64,000 bases of DNA from Tenacibaculum sp. 190524A02b. GTDB lineage: Bacteria; Bacteroidota; Bacteroidia; Flavobacteriales; Flavobacteriaceae. The notes below the pieces were generated by a model, which was not told the DNA's origin, made no database searches, and was given only the letters and a program-made list of their open reading frames with translations. Shown piece by piece: positions 44,985 to 53,852 of the stretch (its first letter is position 1; every line of letters starts with the position of its first letter). The stretch covers positions 2,316,501 to 2,380,500 of the forward strand of contig NZ_OZ038525.1 in assembly GCF_964036645.1 (NCBI RefSeq), given 5' to 3'. The position numbers were made by a program, and so were the translations under genes.

Positions 44985-45557
44985 CTATATTTTTATTTTT
45001 CTTCGGATTCTACTTAATTGAGTAGCTGATATTCCTAAATAAGATGCTATATGATATTGAGGTATTGCTAATTCTAAGGTAGGGAATCTTTCTCTCATAA
45101 TTTGATATCTTTTATCGGCTTCAAGCAATGCCATTTCAATTTCTTTTTGCTCTTTTTCTAAAAAGTAATTCTCTGCAATTTTTCTACCTAATCTTTCTAA
45201 ATCATGAAACCTATCATAGTACTTTACCAACTCTCTATAATTGATTACTAAAATTTCACAATCCGTTAGAGCCTGTTGCGCTATTTGTGTAGGTTGTTGG
45301 GTAAGTAAAGAAGTATAAGCTCCAATTATTGAAGGTTCTACAAAAAATTGTTTATTGTATTCTTTTCCTTCTTGATTTAGAAAGAACGCTCTTACAATAC
45401 CTTTTTTTAAAAAACCAATTTGTTGTGCATATTCTCCAGCCTTTACAAAAAAGTCGTTTTTATTTAATGTAAGTGGTTGAACTAATTTTTTCAATTCCCT
45501 AAATGTAGCAGCTTCAATTCGGCTAATCTTTTGTATATAATGTAAAAGTTCTTCCAT
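44985..45557 (-). CDS. Crp/Fnr-family transcriptional regulator
   Basis: The 190-residue protein has an N-terminal cNMP-binding beta-barrel (about 20-115; FFVKAGEYAQQIGFLKKGIV, FFLNQEGKEYNKQFFVEPSI) and a C-terminal helix-turn-helix (PQYHIASYLGISATQLSRIR). The Arg of the canonical cAMP pocket and the Fe-S cysteines of Fnr are not evident, so the ligand is unknown. It belongs to the Crp/Fnr subgroup common in Bacteroidota. An array of palindromes lies about 150-270 nt upstream of its start. Confidence 0.88.
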   Translation of the reverse strand: MEELLHYIQKISRIEAATFRELKKLVQPLTLNKNDFFVKAGEYAQQIGFLKKGIVRAFFLNQEGKEYNKQFFVEPSIIGAYTSLLTQQPTQIAQQALTDCEILVINYRELVKYYDRFHDLERLGRKIAENYFLEKEQKEIEMALLEADKRYQIMRERFPTLELAIPQYHIASYLGISATQLSRIRRKIKI

Positions 45558-45974
45558 GATGGCTAAAATAAACTTTAAAGTAAAAGTAATTTAACTTTTA
45601 CAGATTACAAATCTGTTTTTACTTTTAACACACTCGGAGTATCTAGTTGAAAATATTAAATACTCACGATAGCTTATACTACTATAAAACAGTGGTAACT
45701 ATTTTGTACACGAAAAATTTCTGAGAAAAAAAACGTGTACAGTAGGTGTACACGAAAAGTTTCCAAGAAAAAAAACGTGTACAGTAGATGTACACGAAAA
45801 GTTTCCGAGAAAAAAAACGTGTACAAGAACTATAGGTTATTAATTTTAGTAAGTTAATCCTGTAAATTTCTGTGCTACCATATGTTTATCAAATTTTAAA
45901 TTATGAATGTTTAAATATAAACTTTGAATATGTCTACTAATAATTAAAAACTACAACACAAACAACTAAAAAAC
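45558..45974. other. Intergenic region upstream of the Crp/Fnr gene
   Basis: No gene is visible. It contains an imperfect palindrome CAGATTTGTAATCTG (rc) near 45604-45618 close to the Crp/Fnr start, and the triple repeat at 45706-45824. Confidence 0.5.
45706..45824. repeat. Three 35-bp inverted-repeat units at 42-bp period
   Basis: Units at 45706-45740, 45748-45782 and 45790-45824 each begin GTACACGAAAA, contain TTTCYRAGAAAAAAAA, and end CGTGTAC. The 7-bp arms are perfect inverted repeats in all three. The 7-nt spacers (AGTAGGT, AGTAGAT) create, across each junction, a second palindrome CGTGTAC-N7-GTACACG. Confidence 0.9.
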
Positions 45975-46364
45975 TTATTCTATTGTTTTTTCTAAGTGCC
46001 ATATTTTAGAAACTATTTGCCAACCTTCTTCTCCTTTAACAAAACCAAGATGATCAACAAATATATTTTTATGAGCTCTGATTCTTATTTTTACAGTTGC
46101 ACAGGCTTCAGATAACCAATCAATCATTAATATTTCTGCTTCAGGTTGTTGCCCTACACTTTTTGGTGATATCCTTCCTCCTACATCTTTGCTAAAGCTA
46201 GCAATGGACTCTATAAAAACCTTTCCTTCATCAACATCAAAAAGACTGGCGTTTTTATGAAATACTTGATTCAATTTTTTAGTATCGCAATAATACAATG
46301 CGTCAAAATATATTTGTACAGCAGCTATTAAGTCTAAATTGGAATTTGTTTGGTGTTTTTGCAT
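45975..46364 (-). CDS. NTF2-like / putative lumazine-binding family protein
   Basis: The 129-residue cytosolic protein contains AVQIYFDALYYCDTKKLNQV, FHKNASLFDVDEGKVF, ATVKIRIRAHKNIFVDHLGF and a tail GWQIVSKIWHLEKT, the cone-shaped NTF2/SnoaL-like fold of the putative lumazine-binding family. The ligand or activity is unknown. The first ATG is at 46362-46364; an upstream in-frame TTG (46388) would lie within the -7 element. A LysR-like remnant lies divergently upstream, as expected for a gene once paired with its regulator. Confidence 0.75.
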   Translation of the reverse strand: MQKHQTNSNLDLIAAVQIYFDALYYCDTKKLNQVFHKNASLFDVDEGKVFIESIASFSKDVGGRISPKSVGQQPEAEILMIDWLSEACATVKIRIRAHKNIFVDHLGFVKGEEGWQIVSKIWHLEKTIE

Positions 46365-46385
46365 TGCTTTATAATTTATAGTTAC

Positions 46386-46393
46386 CAAAGTTA
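46386..46393 (-). promoter_or_regulatory. -7 element of the NTF2-like gene
   Basis: TAACTTTG on the minus strand matches TAnnTTTG, 21 nt upstream of the ATG. No clear -33 is visible. Confidence 0.4.
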
Positions 46394-46497
46394 ACTAGCG
46401 TACTGCTTCTTTTTTAATTTAGAAATTGAGTTTTTCTAATGTATCATTGAAATTTTCTCAACTTTCTTATTACCTCTAACCATTACCTTTGTCAGGT

Positions 46498-46614
46498 ATG
46501 GAAATCAAATATTTTAGACTTATAACAACCATTGTAGAAAAAGGTAGAATTGCCTATGGTACTAACATACAACTGTTATCAATTAACTGCCTTAGTTTAT
46601 TAGTATTTCTTTAA
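46498..46614 (+). pseudogene. Truncated LysR-type regulator (N-terminal remnant)
   Basis: From the ATG at 46498 the frame reads MEIKYFRLITTIVEKGRIAY, which matches the start of LysR-family regulators (first helix of the winged HTH). After about residue 20 the similarity stops: the recognition helix (usually LTQSALS) is missing and the frame ends at 46614, overlapping the 3' end of the convergent lipoprotein gene. It is divergent from the NTF2-like gene, the usual LysR-target arrangement. I read it as a deletion remnant. Confidence 0.6.
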
Positions 46615-47320
46615 CAATTATATCTGACCCAGAATAGGCATCCGAATTGAATTCATGCCAATGCCTTACTCTTGGAATATTTATACCATTTACAAGTATA
46701 TTACCTTCAAAATAAATTCTTTCTCCTCCATCTGGCTTCTCTGGCACTATCATTTCTATTCCTTTTATTTCTTTTTCTTCTTTAGAAATAAAAACATTCC
46801 AATGTTTAGAAAACATGGCTTCTTTTAGTACTAGCTCTATTTTATAACATGCTTCTCCATTAAAAATAGTTTCAGAAGTATTATTTATTTTTTCAACCCA
46901 ACTATTTAATGTCATTGGTAAACCATACAACAAATGATAAAACTTTTTATACCCTATATTTCTAGAAGGGTTTAATCTGTACTTTTCTATTAATAAACTA
47001 TCAATATTTTTGCTTCCATCTAATAAAACAAAACTATTCCCACCACTTTCAATAATATGCTCAGAAATGTGTTGATCTCTATTTCTTTTTAATCGAAATG
47101 CTTTTGTACTATTATCTAAATTTAAAATGGAATATCGATGTGGATTCCCTTTTCTTGGTTCTTGTATATGCAAGTTTAATTGTGTTGTATTCCAATTATT
47201 ATTGGCATCATGGACTAATATGGCTTCTTTTAAAATTGTTCTACCATTAAGTTGTTGTTCCTGCTTACATCCCAATAATAAAAAAGTGGTAACTATCATC
47301 AGTACTTCTTTACTCTTCAT
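46592..47320 (-). CDS. Lipoprotein, DUF6503-like
   Basis: The 242-residue protein has a lipoprotein signal ending TTFLLLGCKQ. The mature part has ILKEAILVHDANNNWNTTQL, then a beta-rich domain with CYKIELVLKEAMFSKHWNVF and IPRVRHWHEFNSDAYSGSDI. This pattern fits the DUF6503 (LolA/LolB-like beta) proteins of Bacteroidota, from memory. Function unknown. The 3' end overlaps the LysR remnant by 23 nt, consistent with a deletion having brought them together. Confidence 0.7.
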   Translation of the reverse strand: MKSKEVLMIVTTFLLLGCKQEQQLNGRTILKEAILVHDANNNWNTTQLNLHIQEPRKGNPHRYSILNLDNSTKAFRLKRNRDQHISEHIIESGGNSFVLLDGSKNIDSLLIEKYRLNPSRNIGYKKFYHLLYGLPMTLNSWVEKINNTSETIFNGEACYKIELVLKEAMFSKHWNVFISKEEKEIKGIEMIVPEKPDGGERIYFEGNILVNGINIPRVRHWHEFNSDAYSGSDIIVKEILIN

Positions 47321-47392
47321 TATTATAGATTATTATAGATTACCCTACTAAGATAAGAAAAGTGTATTAGGAATAGATAGAGCTTAACATTC

Positions 47393-47436
47393 AAAAAGAG
47401 GCGCTTATAAAATGTGTTTTCATACGCCTCTTTTTT
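47393..47436 (-). terminator. Terminator of the EEP-family lipoprotein gene
   Basis: On the minus strand AAAAAAGAGGCG pairs with CGCCTCTTTTT around a 21-nt loop, 8 nt after the stop codon. Confidence 0.75.
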
Positions 47437-47443
47437 GGCTATT

Positions 47444-48274
47444 TTAATAATCTATTTCAGCCCAAACTGCATCATGATCTGATAACTTTTTTGAAAAGGT
47501 ATTATAAGAACCTGATTTAAGAAAAGGAATCATACTATTTATATGATCTCTTCCATTAAATGCATGTGCTTTTGTATTAATAATTTCAGTAACATCTTCT
47601 TTAAATAAGTTAAAATCTCCTAACATAATTAAGTTATTACTTAAATTGTAACTAGTTTCATTTATTCTTTCGTCAACATAATTTCTATACTTTATCATAC
47701 CTTCTTTTTCAGAAGCAAAGTCATCTAAATTCCAATTGTAGGTATTATGGTAATGGAAAAACTTCAACTTTCTTTTGTTACTCATTTCTAGAGTTACTTC
47801 CTGCGCCTTTCTTTCCCAATGATCACCTCCTGGGTCTTTTTGAATTAGTTTTTCATGCTTAATTTGAAATGGTATTTTGGATAAAATAATTTGACCGCTT
47901 TCTCTTTTTTTAAATGAAAAAGTCCCCCAATCCCAGTAACTATCAGCTTCTATTTTAGTGTAAAAAGAATGTGGAAAATCATCATAAATATCTTTTACAG
48001 TTTCTACTTGATGCGGTTGGACTTCTTGTAAAAACAACACTTCTTCTGAGCTTAATAACTTTTTAAAAGCTTCTAAATTACTTTTAAGGTCTCCTTCGTT
48101 GTTTGGTCCTTTGCCCCCATGAATATTGTAGGTTACAAAACGAAGTACATTTTTTCCTTTTTTATGTTGCTTTGAGTGTTCTTTTTGCTCCATTAAACTT
48201 AAGTCTTCATTGGAACAAGAGGTAATTGTTAGCGCTAATAGCACCATTGACAGTTTAAAAATTAGTGTTTTCAT
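47444..48274 (-). CDS. Endonuclease/exonuclease/phosphatase-family lipoprotein
   Basis: The 276-residue protein has a lipoprotein signal (MKTLIFKLSMVLLALTITSC). The EEP fold shows RFVTYNIHGGKGPNNEGDL (metal-binding Asn), VLFLQEVQPHQVE (Glu), FHYHNTYNWN, IMLGDFNLF (Asp-x-Asn) and LSDHDAVWAEI (Asp-His). It is predicted to hydrolyse phosphodiester or phosphomonoester bonds outside the cytoplasm; the substrate could be DNA, phospholipid or an inositol-type compound. The start is the ATG at 48274; the upstream in-frame TTG is less likely. It is monocistronic. Confidence 0.85.
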   Translation of the reverse strand: MKTLIFKLSMVLLALTITSCSNEDLSLMEQKEHSKQHKKGKNVLRFVTYNIHGGKGPNNEGDLKSNLEAFKKLLSSEEVLFLQEVQPHQVETVKDIYDDFPHSFYTKIEADSYWDWGTFSFKKRESGQIILSKIPFQIKHEKLIQKDPGGDHWERKAQEVTLEMSNKRKLKFFHYHNTYNWNLDDFASEKEGMIKYRNYVDERINETSYNLSNNLIMLGDFNLFKEDVTEIINTKAHAFNGRDHINSMIPFLKSGSYNTFSKKLSDHDAVWAEIDY

Positions 48275-48447
48275 TTTGGTTAATTTCAAATTTATAAGTT
48301 CTTATTAAGTTAATTTCAACGAACTAATCAAAATGTTATTACAACACTAACCAACTGTTATCTATGTTTTTATTTAAGTTTTTTGACTTCTTGTAAAAAA
48401 ACTGTTTTTTTGTTAAAAAACCTCTATTACACCTATTTTCTTTAAAC

Positions 48448-48478
48448 AAAAAAACAAGCTTTTACAAGCTTGCTTTTT
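48448..48478 (-). terminator. Terminator of the COG0523-PhoX-hydrolase operon
   Basis: CAAGCTT-TTAC-AAGCTTG stem flanked by A- and T-runs, 17 nt after the last gene on the minus strand. Confidence 0.8.
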
Positions 48479-48494
48479 ACTATTTCAAGTAAAT

Positions 48495-49451
48495 TTATTG
48501 AATATGATTTTTAAACCATTCTATTATTTCTTCAAAGCCATCAAATTTAGAATAGGGCAATGAATGACTTTTTCGATCATATATTTTCATTTTATACTCC
48601 TTTTTAAAATTATGGAGTTGTTTTGCTAGCTCTAATGCACCTATTACAGAAACTCTTCCATCTTGTCTAGAATGTAATATATAAACAGGTGAATTTATTT
48701 GGCTTGCCCATTTTGTAGCTGAACGTTGGTTTAAATACTTCTCCTTATTCTCTGCAAAATTGGGTAAAATATTTTCAAGTCCTTTATAATTATACTTTTC
48801 CTCTAAATCTGACCATCCAGTAATAAATATCGGTCTTTTTTTAGATAATATATTAAGATCTGCTACACCTCCTATAACGGCAGCTGCATTAACATTTATT
48901 CTCTTTAAACTTTGATAGGTCATCATTCCTCCTCTAGAAACCCCCATCATAAAAATATTATTCGGATCTACAAACTCAATATTTTTAACAGCATTATACA
49001 AGTTTACAACATCATTTACATCCTCTCCTCCTGCTTGATCTAATTTACCTAGTTTACCTACAAATCGATAACTTGACGCATATACTGCAAAGCCATTTTT
49101 TGCAAACCAATAAAAATCGGGCAAATCTTCTTCTGATAACCTACCAATATTTCCTGTTCCTCCTCTATTATAAATAATTACTGGTATCTTTTTATTTCCA
49201 AGGCTTTTTGGGCGACATAAGAAACCTTCTACCTCAAAACCATCACTCTTATAATTAAACTTTTCATATATATACTTATTTTGAACCCTAGCCTCTTTAT
49301 ACGATAAACTATCATACCTATATTTTGCAAGCCCGCTAGTTTCTTTATATGTTTTTTTAATAGCTATCTGAGTAATATTATATATTTTGGATTGCCCTAA
49401 CATCTGTATACATCCAAAAAACAGTATTAAAAGAATATTAAGTAACTTCAT
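48495..49451 (-). CDS. Secreted alpha/beta hydrolase, S9 (prolyl oligopeptidase-like)
   Basis: The 318-residue protein has a signal peptide (MKLLNILLILFFGCIQMLG-Q). The hydrolase core has IIYNRGGTGNIG (oxyanion region), nucleophile elbow MGVSRGGM, acid YILHSRQDGRVS, and His in YDRKSHSLPYSK. Likely an esterase or peptidase with periplasmic location. It follows PhoX almost directly: a GTG at 49466 overlaps the PhoX stop, and the ATG at 49451, which I prefer, lies 11 nt after it. It is the last gene of the putative metal-responsive operon. Confidence 0.82.
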   Translation of the reverse strand: MKLLNILLILFFGCIQMLGQSKIYNITQIAIKKTYKETSGLAKYRYDSLSYKEARVQNKYIYEKFNYKSDGFEVEGFLCRPKSLGNKKIPVIIYNRGGTGNIGRLSEEDLPDFYWFAKNGFAVYASSYRFVGKLGKLDQAGGEDVNDVVNLYNAVKNIEFVDPNNIFMMGVSRGGMMTYQSLKRINVNAAAVIGGVADLNILSKKRPIFITGWSDLEEKYNYKGLENILPNFAENKEKYLNQRSATKWASQINSPVYILHSRQDGRVSVIGALELAKQLHNFKKEYKMKIYDRKSHSLPYSKFDGFEEIIEWFKNHIQ

Positions 49452-49462
49452 TTGCTCTTCTT

Positions 49463-51139
49463 TCACCCTTCAATTTTGTGTAATAAGTTCATTTTTTCTA
49501 TCAAATCACCTTTAATAGCTACCACAGAAGATTTGGGGATATTATCTTTATCAAAAGGCCATTTACTAGTTGGCTTTTTAATATCTGTTGTTTGTCCTCC
49601 AGGATGTTGAACACTTAAAAACAAGGTTTCACCATCTGGAGAAAACCAAGGCCCTGTAAGTTCAGCATCTACTGGTGCAGAAGCTACCCTAATTACCTTA
49701 CCAGCTTCCTTACCATATCTTGGAATTACAAATAAGCTATTGTTTTTAAAAGACATATAAGGTCCTTCTTCTTTATTCATTGCACTTCCAGACATATCTG
49801 AAGTAATCCATAAATTTCCTGCTAAATCAAATGCTAAATTATCTGGACAAGAGAAGCCATTAACTTCTCCTCCTGCTATGTACGTTGAAGCCTTAAAAGT
49901 TAAGGCATCAAACTTCCCATTTGTTTCTTCAACTTTTAAAATGGAACCATGGAAATCTCCTTTCTCTTTATTATTTGTTAATGAAACCAATACATGACCA
50001 GTAACAGGATCAATTTCAATATCTTCAGGTCGATTTAATTCAGTAGCTCCTACTAATTTTGCTGCTTCTCTTGCTCTAATTAACACTTCTGTTTGGTCTT
50101 TAAATTTCGCTTTCAATTTAGGTTGTTGTTCCCAATCTAAAGCTAACCACTTACCATTAACAGTATCTGCCACATAGAGAGTTCCTTCTTTTAAAGAACC
50201 TGGTTTAGAGGAAATAAATTTATATAAATGTTCATCATTTTTATCATCTCCTGTATAAGCTACCAATCGTTTGTCTTCTAACTCATATAACGTACAACAT
50301 TCATGTGCAAACCTTCCTAGGGCAATATGTTTTTGGGCGGTTCCGTCTTTAGGGTTTACTTCTACCACCCAACCGTAATGCTCTGGTGGATAATCGTAAA
50401 AAATTTCCCAACCATAATGTTTACTTGGTTTCCTAGTTGAAACATTGTTGTCATCATATTCTGTTTCTCCGTAGAAACCATCGTAATTTTCTTCACAGGT
50501 TAAAAATGTATTCCATGGTGTAATACCTCCTGAACAATTACTTAATGTACCTATAACTGTTGTTTTTCCTTTAATTGGTGTATCCCAGTTTAGCTTAATA
50601 GGTGTTTTTGCTGTTATTCTTCTATTATATGGATCATTCTCTACAATATTCCATTTTCCATTGACTTCCTGTATCCGTACAATACTTCCTCCAACATTGT
50701 ACATTTCTTTATCAACCTGTTGTATAGTTCTGTGTTTTTCTGGATTTTTATAATCTCTAAAATTAAAATCTGAAACATAAAGCGGATTTACATATTCATG
50801 ATTTACCCATAGCAAACCATCTTTAGGGTTATTTTTATCAAAAGGGATAAAACAGGTAAAATCATTATTAAACCCAAAAGTATCTTTTGTATTGATTGTA
50901 TCTCCCCATTTTATGATTGTATGATAATTTAACCCCTTAGTTAAAAGTAAATCATCCTTATCAGAAGCTGGTAAGCTTTCCAATACTAATTCTTTTAATC
51001 TTTTCAATTTTAGATTAGAGAGTTCTTTTTTTACTGTTGGTGAACTAGTATTTCCACACCTCATTAAAAAAGGAGGTACAGTAGCTGCTATACTTGCTTT
51101 ACCCAAAAAGGATATGAATTTTCTTCTATTATATTTCAT
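49463..51139 (-). CDS. phoX: PhoX-family alkaline phosphatase (DUF839)
   Basis: The 558-residue protein has an N-terminal twin-arginine motif (YNRRKFISFLG) and a Cys (LMRCG) that could be lipidated. PhoX signatures are GTLSNCSGGITPWNTFLTCE (conserved Cys), GRFAHECCTLYELEDKRLVA, YTGDDKNDEHLYKF, RPEDIEIDPVTGHVLVSLTN, FSCPDNLAFDLAGNLWITSD and FSPDGETLFLSVQHPG. Family knowledge: PhoX enzymes use Fe and Ca rather than Zn and release phosphate from organic esters in the periplasm. Here it sits 39 nt after a COG0523 metallochaperone gene. The Tat motif fits a cofactor loaded before export. Confidence 0.9.
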   Translation of the reverse strand: MKYNRRKFISFLGKASIAATVPPFLMRCGNTSSPTVKKELSNLKLKRLKELVLESLPASDKDDLLLTKGLNYHTIIKWGDTINTKDTFGFNNDFTCFIPFDKNNPKDGLLWVNHEYVNPLYVSDFNFRDYKNPEKHRTIQQVDKEMYNVGGSIVRIQEVNGKWNIVENDPYNRRITAKTPIKLNWDTPIKGKTTVIGTLSNCSGGITPWNTFLTCEENYDGFYGETEYDDNNVSTRKPSKHYGWEIFYDYPPEHYGWVVEVNPKDGTAQKHIALGRFAHECCTLYELEDKRLVAYTGDDKNDEHLYKFISSKPGSLKEGTLYVADTVNGKWLALDWEQQPKLKAKFKDQTEVLIRAREAAKLVGATELNRPEDIEIDPVTGHVLVSLTNNKEKGDFHGSILKVEETNGKFDALTFKASTYIAGGEVNGFSCPDNLAFDLAGNLWITSDMSGSAMNKEEGPYMSFKNNSLFVIPRYGKEAGKVIRVASAPVDAELTGPWFSPDGETLFLSVQHPGGQTTDIKKPTSKWPFDKDNIPKSSVVAIKGDLIEKMNLLHKIEG

Positions 51140-51178
51140 TCTATATAGTTTTAAAGGTCTTAGTTTTATTGAATACTA

Positions 51179-52384
51179 TTAAGCTCTTTGAACAGGCCAA
51201 TTATCTTCATATCCTTCTTTCCAATGCCCAAGCAGTACTTCTTCATCTGTTATTAAACAAGCATCTAAATGTGATCTAATTAAGGTTTCATCCATGTTTT
51301 GTCCAATAAAAACGATTTCATTTTTTCGATCTCCAAACTTATGATCCCATCCTGATTCAATTTCTTCTTGATTTTCTACAAACGCCATATATTGTATGCG
51401 CTCTTCAAACGTCATACTTGCCCACCAAACACCAGCACTATCAGCCTTTAAAGAACCTCCTGCTTGCCCCCAAACTAAAGCTTGTTCTGGTCTAGATCCA
51501 ATCCAAAACAATCCTTTACTTCTTATAATATTAGTAGGAAATTTGTTCTGAATATAGCTCCAAAAACGTGTAGGATCAAATGGTTTTTTACTTCTATACA
51601 CAAAAGAAGATATTCCATACTCTTCTGTTTCTGGAGTATGTCCATCAGCGTTTAATTCTTCAATCCAACCAGCACTTTGTTCAGCTTCTTCAAAGTTAAA
51701 AAGTTTTGTGTTCAAAATTTCTTCTGGTTTGATTTTACCATAACTAGATGCAATAATTTTTGCTGAAGGGTTTAATTTTTGAATAGCAGCTTTCAAAACA
51801 CCTAAATGTTCCTTAGTGATCAAATCTGTTTTATTTAAAAGAATAACATTAGCAAACTCAATTTGATCTGTAAGTAAATTTACAATCGTTCTATAATCTC
51901 CTTCTATATCTGTAAGGTCTCTATCTATTAATCTTTCAGGGCTACCAAAATCTTTAAAAAAATTAAAAGCATCCACTACCGTTACCATGGTATCTACATA
52001 ACTAAAACGTGATAAATCAATACCATTATCCTCATCTATAAAAGAAAATGTTTGAGCTACTGGCACAGGTTCACTTATCCCAGTACTTTCAATAAGTAAA
52101 TAATCAAACCTACTTTCTTTGGCTAATCTTTCTACTTCTACCATCAAGTCTTCCCTAAGCGTACAACAAATACATCCATTACTCATTTCAACTAACTTTT
52201 CTTCTGTGCGAGAAAGCGTATTTTCATTTTTCACCAATTCAGCATCTACATTTACTTCACTCATATCATTTACAATTACAGCTACTTTTAAGCCTTCTTT
52301 GTTATGTAAAATGTGATTTAATAGGGTAGTTTTACCTGCGCCTAGAAATCCACTAAGCACCGTTACTGGTAGTTTATTAGTCAT
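51179..52384 (-). CDS. COG0523 (CobW/ZNG1-like) GTP-dependent metallochaperone
   Basis: The 401-residue protein starts [21 protein letters not shown]-loop GFLGAGKTT is at residues 12-20, the metal-binding C-x-C-C motif in [22 protein letters not shown] (switch), and NKTD in LLNKTDLI. The C-terminal CobW_C domain has [20 protein letters not shown]. Members move Zn or Co to client proteins and are often induced by zinc shortage. I chose the ATG at 52382-52384, as the P-loop follows it at family distance. Its promoter overlaps a Fur/Zur-like inverted repeat. Confidence 0.93.
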   Translation of the reverse strand: MTNKLPVTVLSGFLGAGKTTLLNHILHNKEGLKVAVIVNDMSEVNVDAELVKNENTLSRTEEKLVEMSNGCICCTLREDLMVEVERLAKESRFDYLLIESTGISEPVPVAQTFSFIDEDNGIDLSRFSYVDTMVTVVDAFNFFKDFGSPERLIDRDLTDIEGDYRTIVNLLTDQIEFANVILLNKTDLITKEHLGVLKAAIQKLNPSAKIIASSYGKIKPEEILNTKLFNFEEAEQSAGWIEELNADGHTPETEEYGISSFVYRSKKPFDPTRFWSYIQNKFPTNIIRSKGLFWIGSRPEQALVWGQAGGSLKADSAGVWWASMTFEERIQYMAFVENQEEIESGWDHKFGDRKNEIVFIGQNMDETLIRSHLDACLITDEEVLLGHWKEGYEDNWPVQRA

Positions 52385-52404
52385 TTTGTTTGTTTTTGTT
52401 ATCG

Positions 52405-52447
52405 CAAACATACTTAAAAAACACCTTAAACGCAATTTAGTTGCATT
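52405..52447 (-). promoter_or_regulatory. Promoter and Fur/Zur-like operator of the COG0523 operon
   Basis: On the minus strand TTG (52433-52435) and a perfect -7 TATGTTTG (52405-52412) are 20 nt apart. The imperfect inverted repeat AATGCAA-CTAAA-TTGCGTT (52429-52447, 6 of 7 pairs) covers the -33 region, as expected for repression. The shape (7-5-7) fits a Fur-superfamily site. The regulator's identity is inference. Confidence 0.55.
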
Positions 52448-52472
52448 AACATGAAATTAAAGAAAACTAAAA

Positions 52473-52496
52473 AAGCAAGTTCTTAAGAACTTGCTT
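52473..52496 (-). terminator. Perfect palindrome, terminator of the hydrolase at 52720
   Basis: The 24-bp perfect palindrome AAGCAAGTTCTT/AAGAACTTGCTT is flanked by A- and T-runs, so it can work on both strands. The nearest upstream gene on the minus strand ends 224 nt away at 52720. Confidence 0.65.
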
Positions 52497-52719
52497 AAAA
52501 AAAATGTTGTTAACTTACTCTACATGGTTAAATAGCAATCTTTTATTACCCAATACTCTTTACTTAACTATTTCTCCTACTTATACAAAGTATTCGTGTT
52601 TTCTTTTTTAGAGTTTGAAAATAATTTAATACAAAATCAAACTCTTTATCTATTAAATAAATAATTCTTTATATCTACTTTTGTATGGGCTGCATACTAT
52701 TAAAGTTACTTAAATAGCA

Positions 52720-53583
52720 TTAATTTTCTATCATCTTAACAAATGCTTTTACATACTTCTCCTCATAATCATAGATTCCCATAATATGCTTGCTCTCAAT
52801 ATCCCAAAATGTAGTATTATTAGGGTTCGCTGCTTCAAAGAGTTTTCTACCTAGTTCATATGGCACTTGTTTATCTGATTTACTATGTAGTACTATCGTT
52901 GGTATTGTTAAATTTTGTATTTCTTCCTCAGCAGGAAAATCATTATTCATAAGCATTGGTACTAACCATTTAAAATTCTCTAAATTAAGTACGCTTGCAT
53001 ACACTTTTCCTATATCAGGAAATGAACTAAAAGTTCCTTCTAATAGTAACCCTTTTATTTTTTCTTGTCGCTCATTTGCATTCATAGTAGCAAAAGCACC
53101 TCCTAATGATTGTCCCCAAATAACAACAGGTTTACCCTTTACATCTTTATGCTTTATTATTTCATCAAAAATAAACAAAGCGTCTTTTTTTAAGGTTAAA
53201 GAATTAGTAGCTTTCCCATTTGACTTCCCAAAGTTCCTTCTCTCAAAACAAAAAACTTGAAATCCTTTTTTTAATAATGGTTCATACGATTTTTGAATGG
53301 AAGACATTAAATGCATCCCTTTTCCAGAATAATGAAAAATAGTACCCACAGTAGCAATTGAATCTGGTTTGAAAAGTACACCATGTAACTTTACGTTATT
53401 CTCAGGCTCAATATAAAATTCTTCATAATTTAAATCAGATTCAAATTTATCATATTTAGTCCCATTCATATGATAAATCATTTTATCAGAAAACCTAGAG
53501 AAACGTAGGTATAAAATAGATAAAAATATGATTGATAATGCGATAATAAATAGCCATTTTGTAATTTTTAAAATTTTCTTCAT
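52720..53583 (-). CDS. Membrane-anchored alpha/beta hydrolase
   Basis: The 287-residue protein has an N-terminal membrane helix (LFIIALSIIFLSILYLRF). Core motifs: VGTIFHYSGKGMHLMSS, VFCFERRNFGKSNGK, nucleophile VIWGQSLGGAFA, acid VLHSKSDKQVPYE and His in IESKHIMGIYDYE. It resembles the YfhR/BEM46-type serine hydrolases (membrane-tethered, substrate unknown). It is monocistronic. Confidence 0.85.
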   Translation of the reverse strand: MKKILKITKWLFIIALSIIFLSILYLRFSRFSDKMIYHMNGTKYDKFESDLNYEEFYIEPENNVKLHGVLFKPDSIATVGTIFHYSGKGMHLMSSIQKSYEPLLKKGFQVFCFERRNFGKSNGKATNSLTLKKDALFIFDEIIKHKDVKGKPVVIWGQSLGGAFATMNANERQEKIKGLLLEGTFSSFPDIGKVYASVLNLENFKWLVPMLMNNDFPAEEEIQNLTIPTIVLHSKSDKQVPYELGRKLFEAANPNNTTFWDIESKHIMGIYDYEEKYVKAFVKMIEN

Positions 53584-53852
53584 TCTATTACTTTTCTTTT
53601 TAACTTAATTAAACTGTTTTATGAATTAACTATTTTTACTTTTTCTCTTTATTCTTTTTATACCAGAGTTATTTTACACCACAATAACAATGTACTCTGT
53701 TCAAATTTTGGTTCAGGATTTTCCTAACATTTTTTCTTTCCTTTTTTAAAGAGTACTTTTTTATTTATTTTCTCTTCTCTAAAAAAGAAAACTTGTAATA
53801 TTTAAAATGGGGAAACATAATTTAGTAATTACCATTCCCCACTTTTAATAGT

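Noticed and set aside
45706..45824. Possible CRISPR-like repeats or terminators
   Set aside because: The interiors of the units are also conserved, so there are no spacers. The T/A-runs lie inside the loops rather than after the stems, so they are not ordinary terminators.
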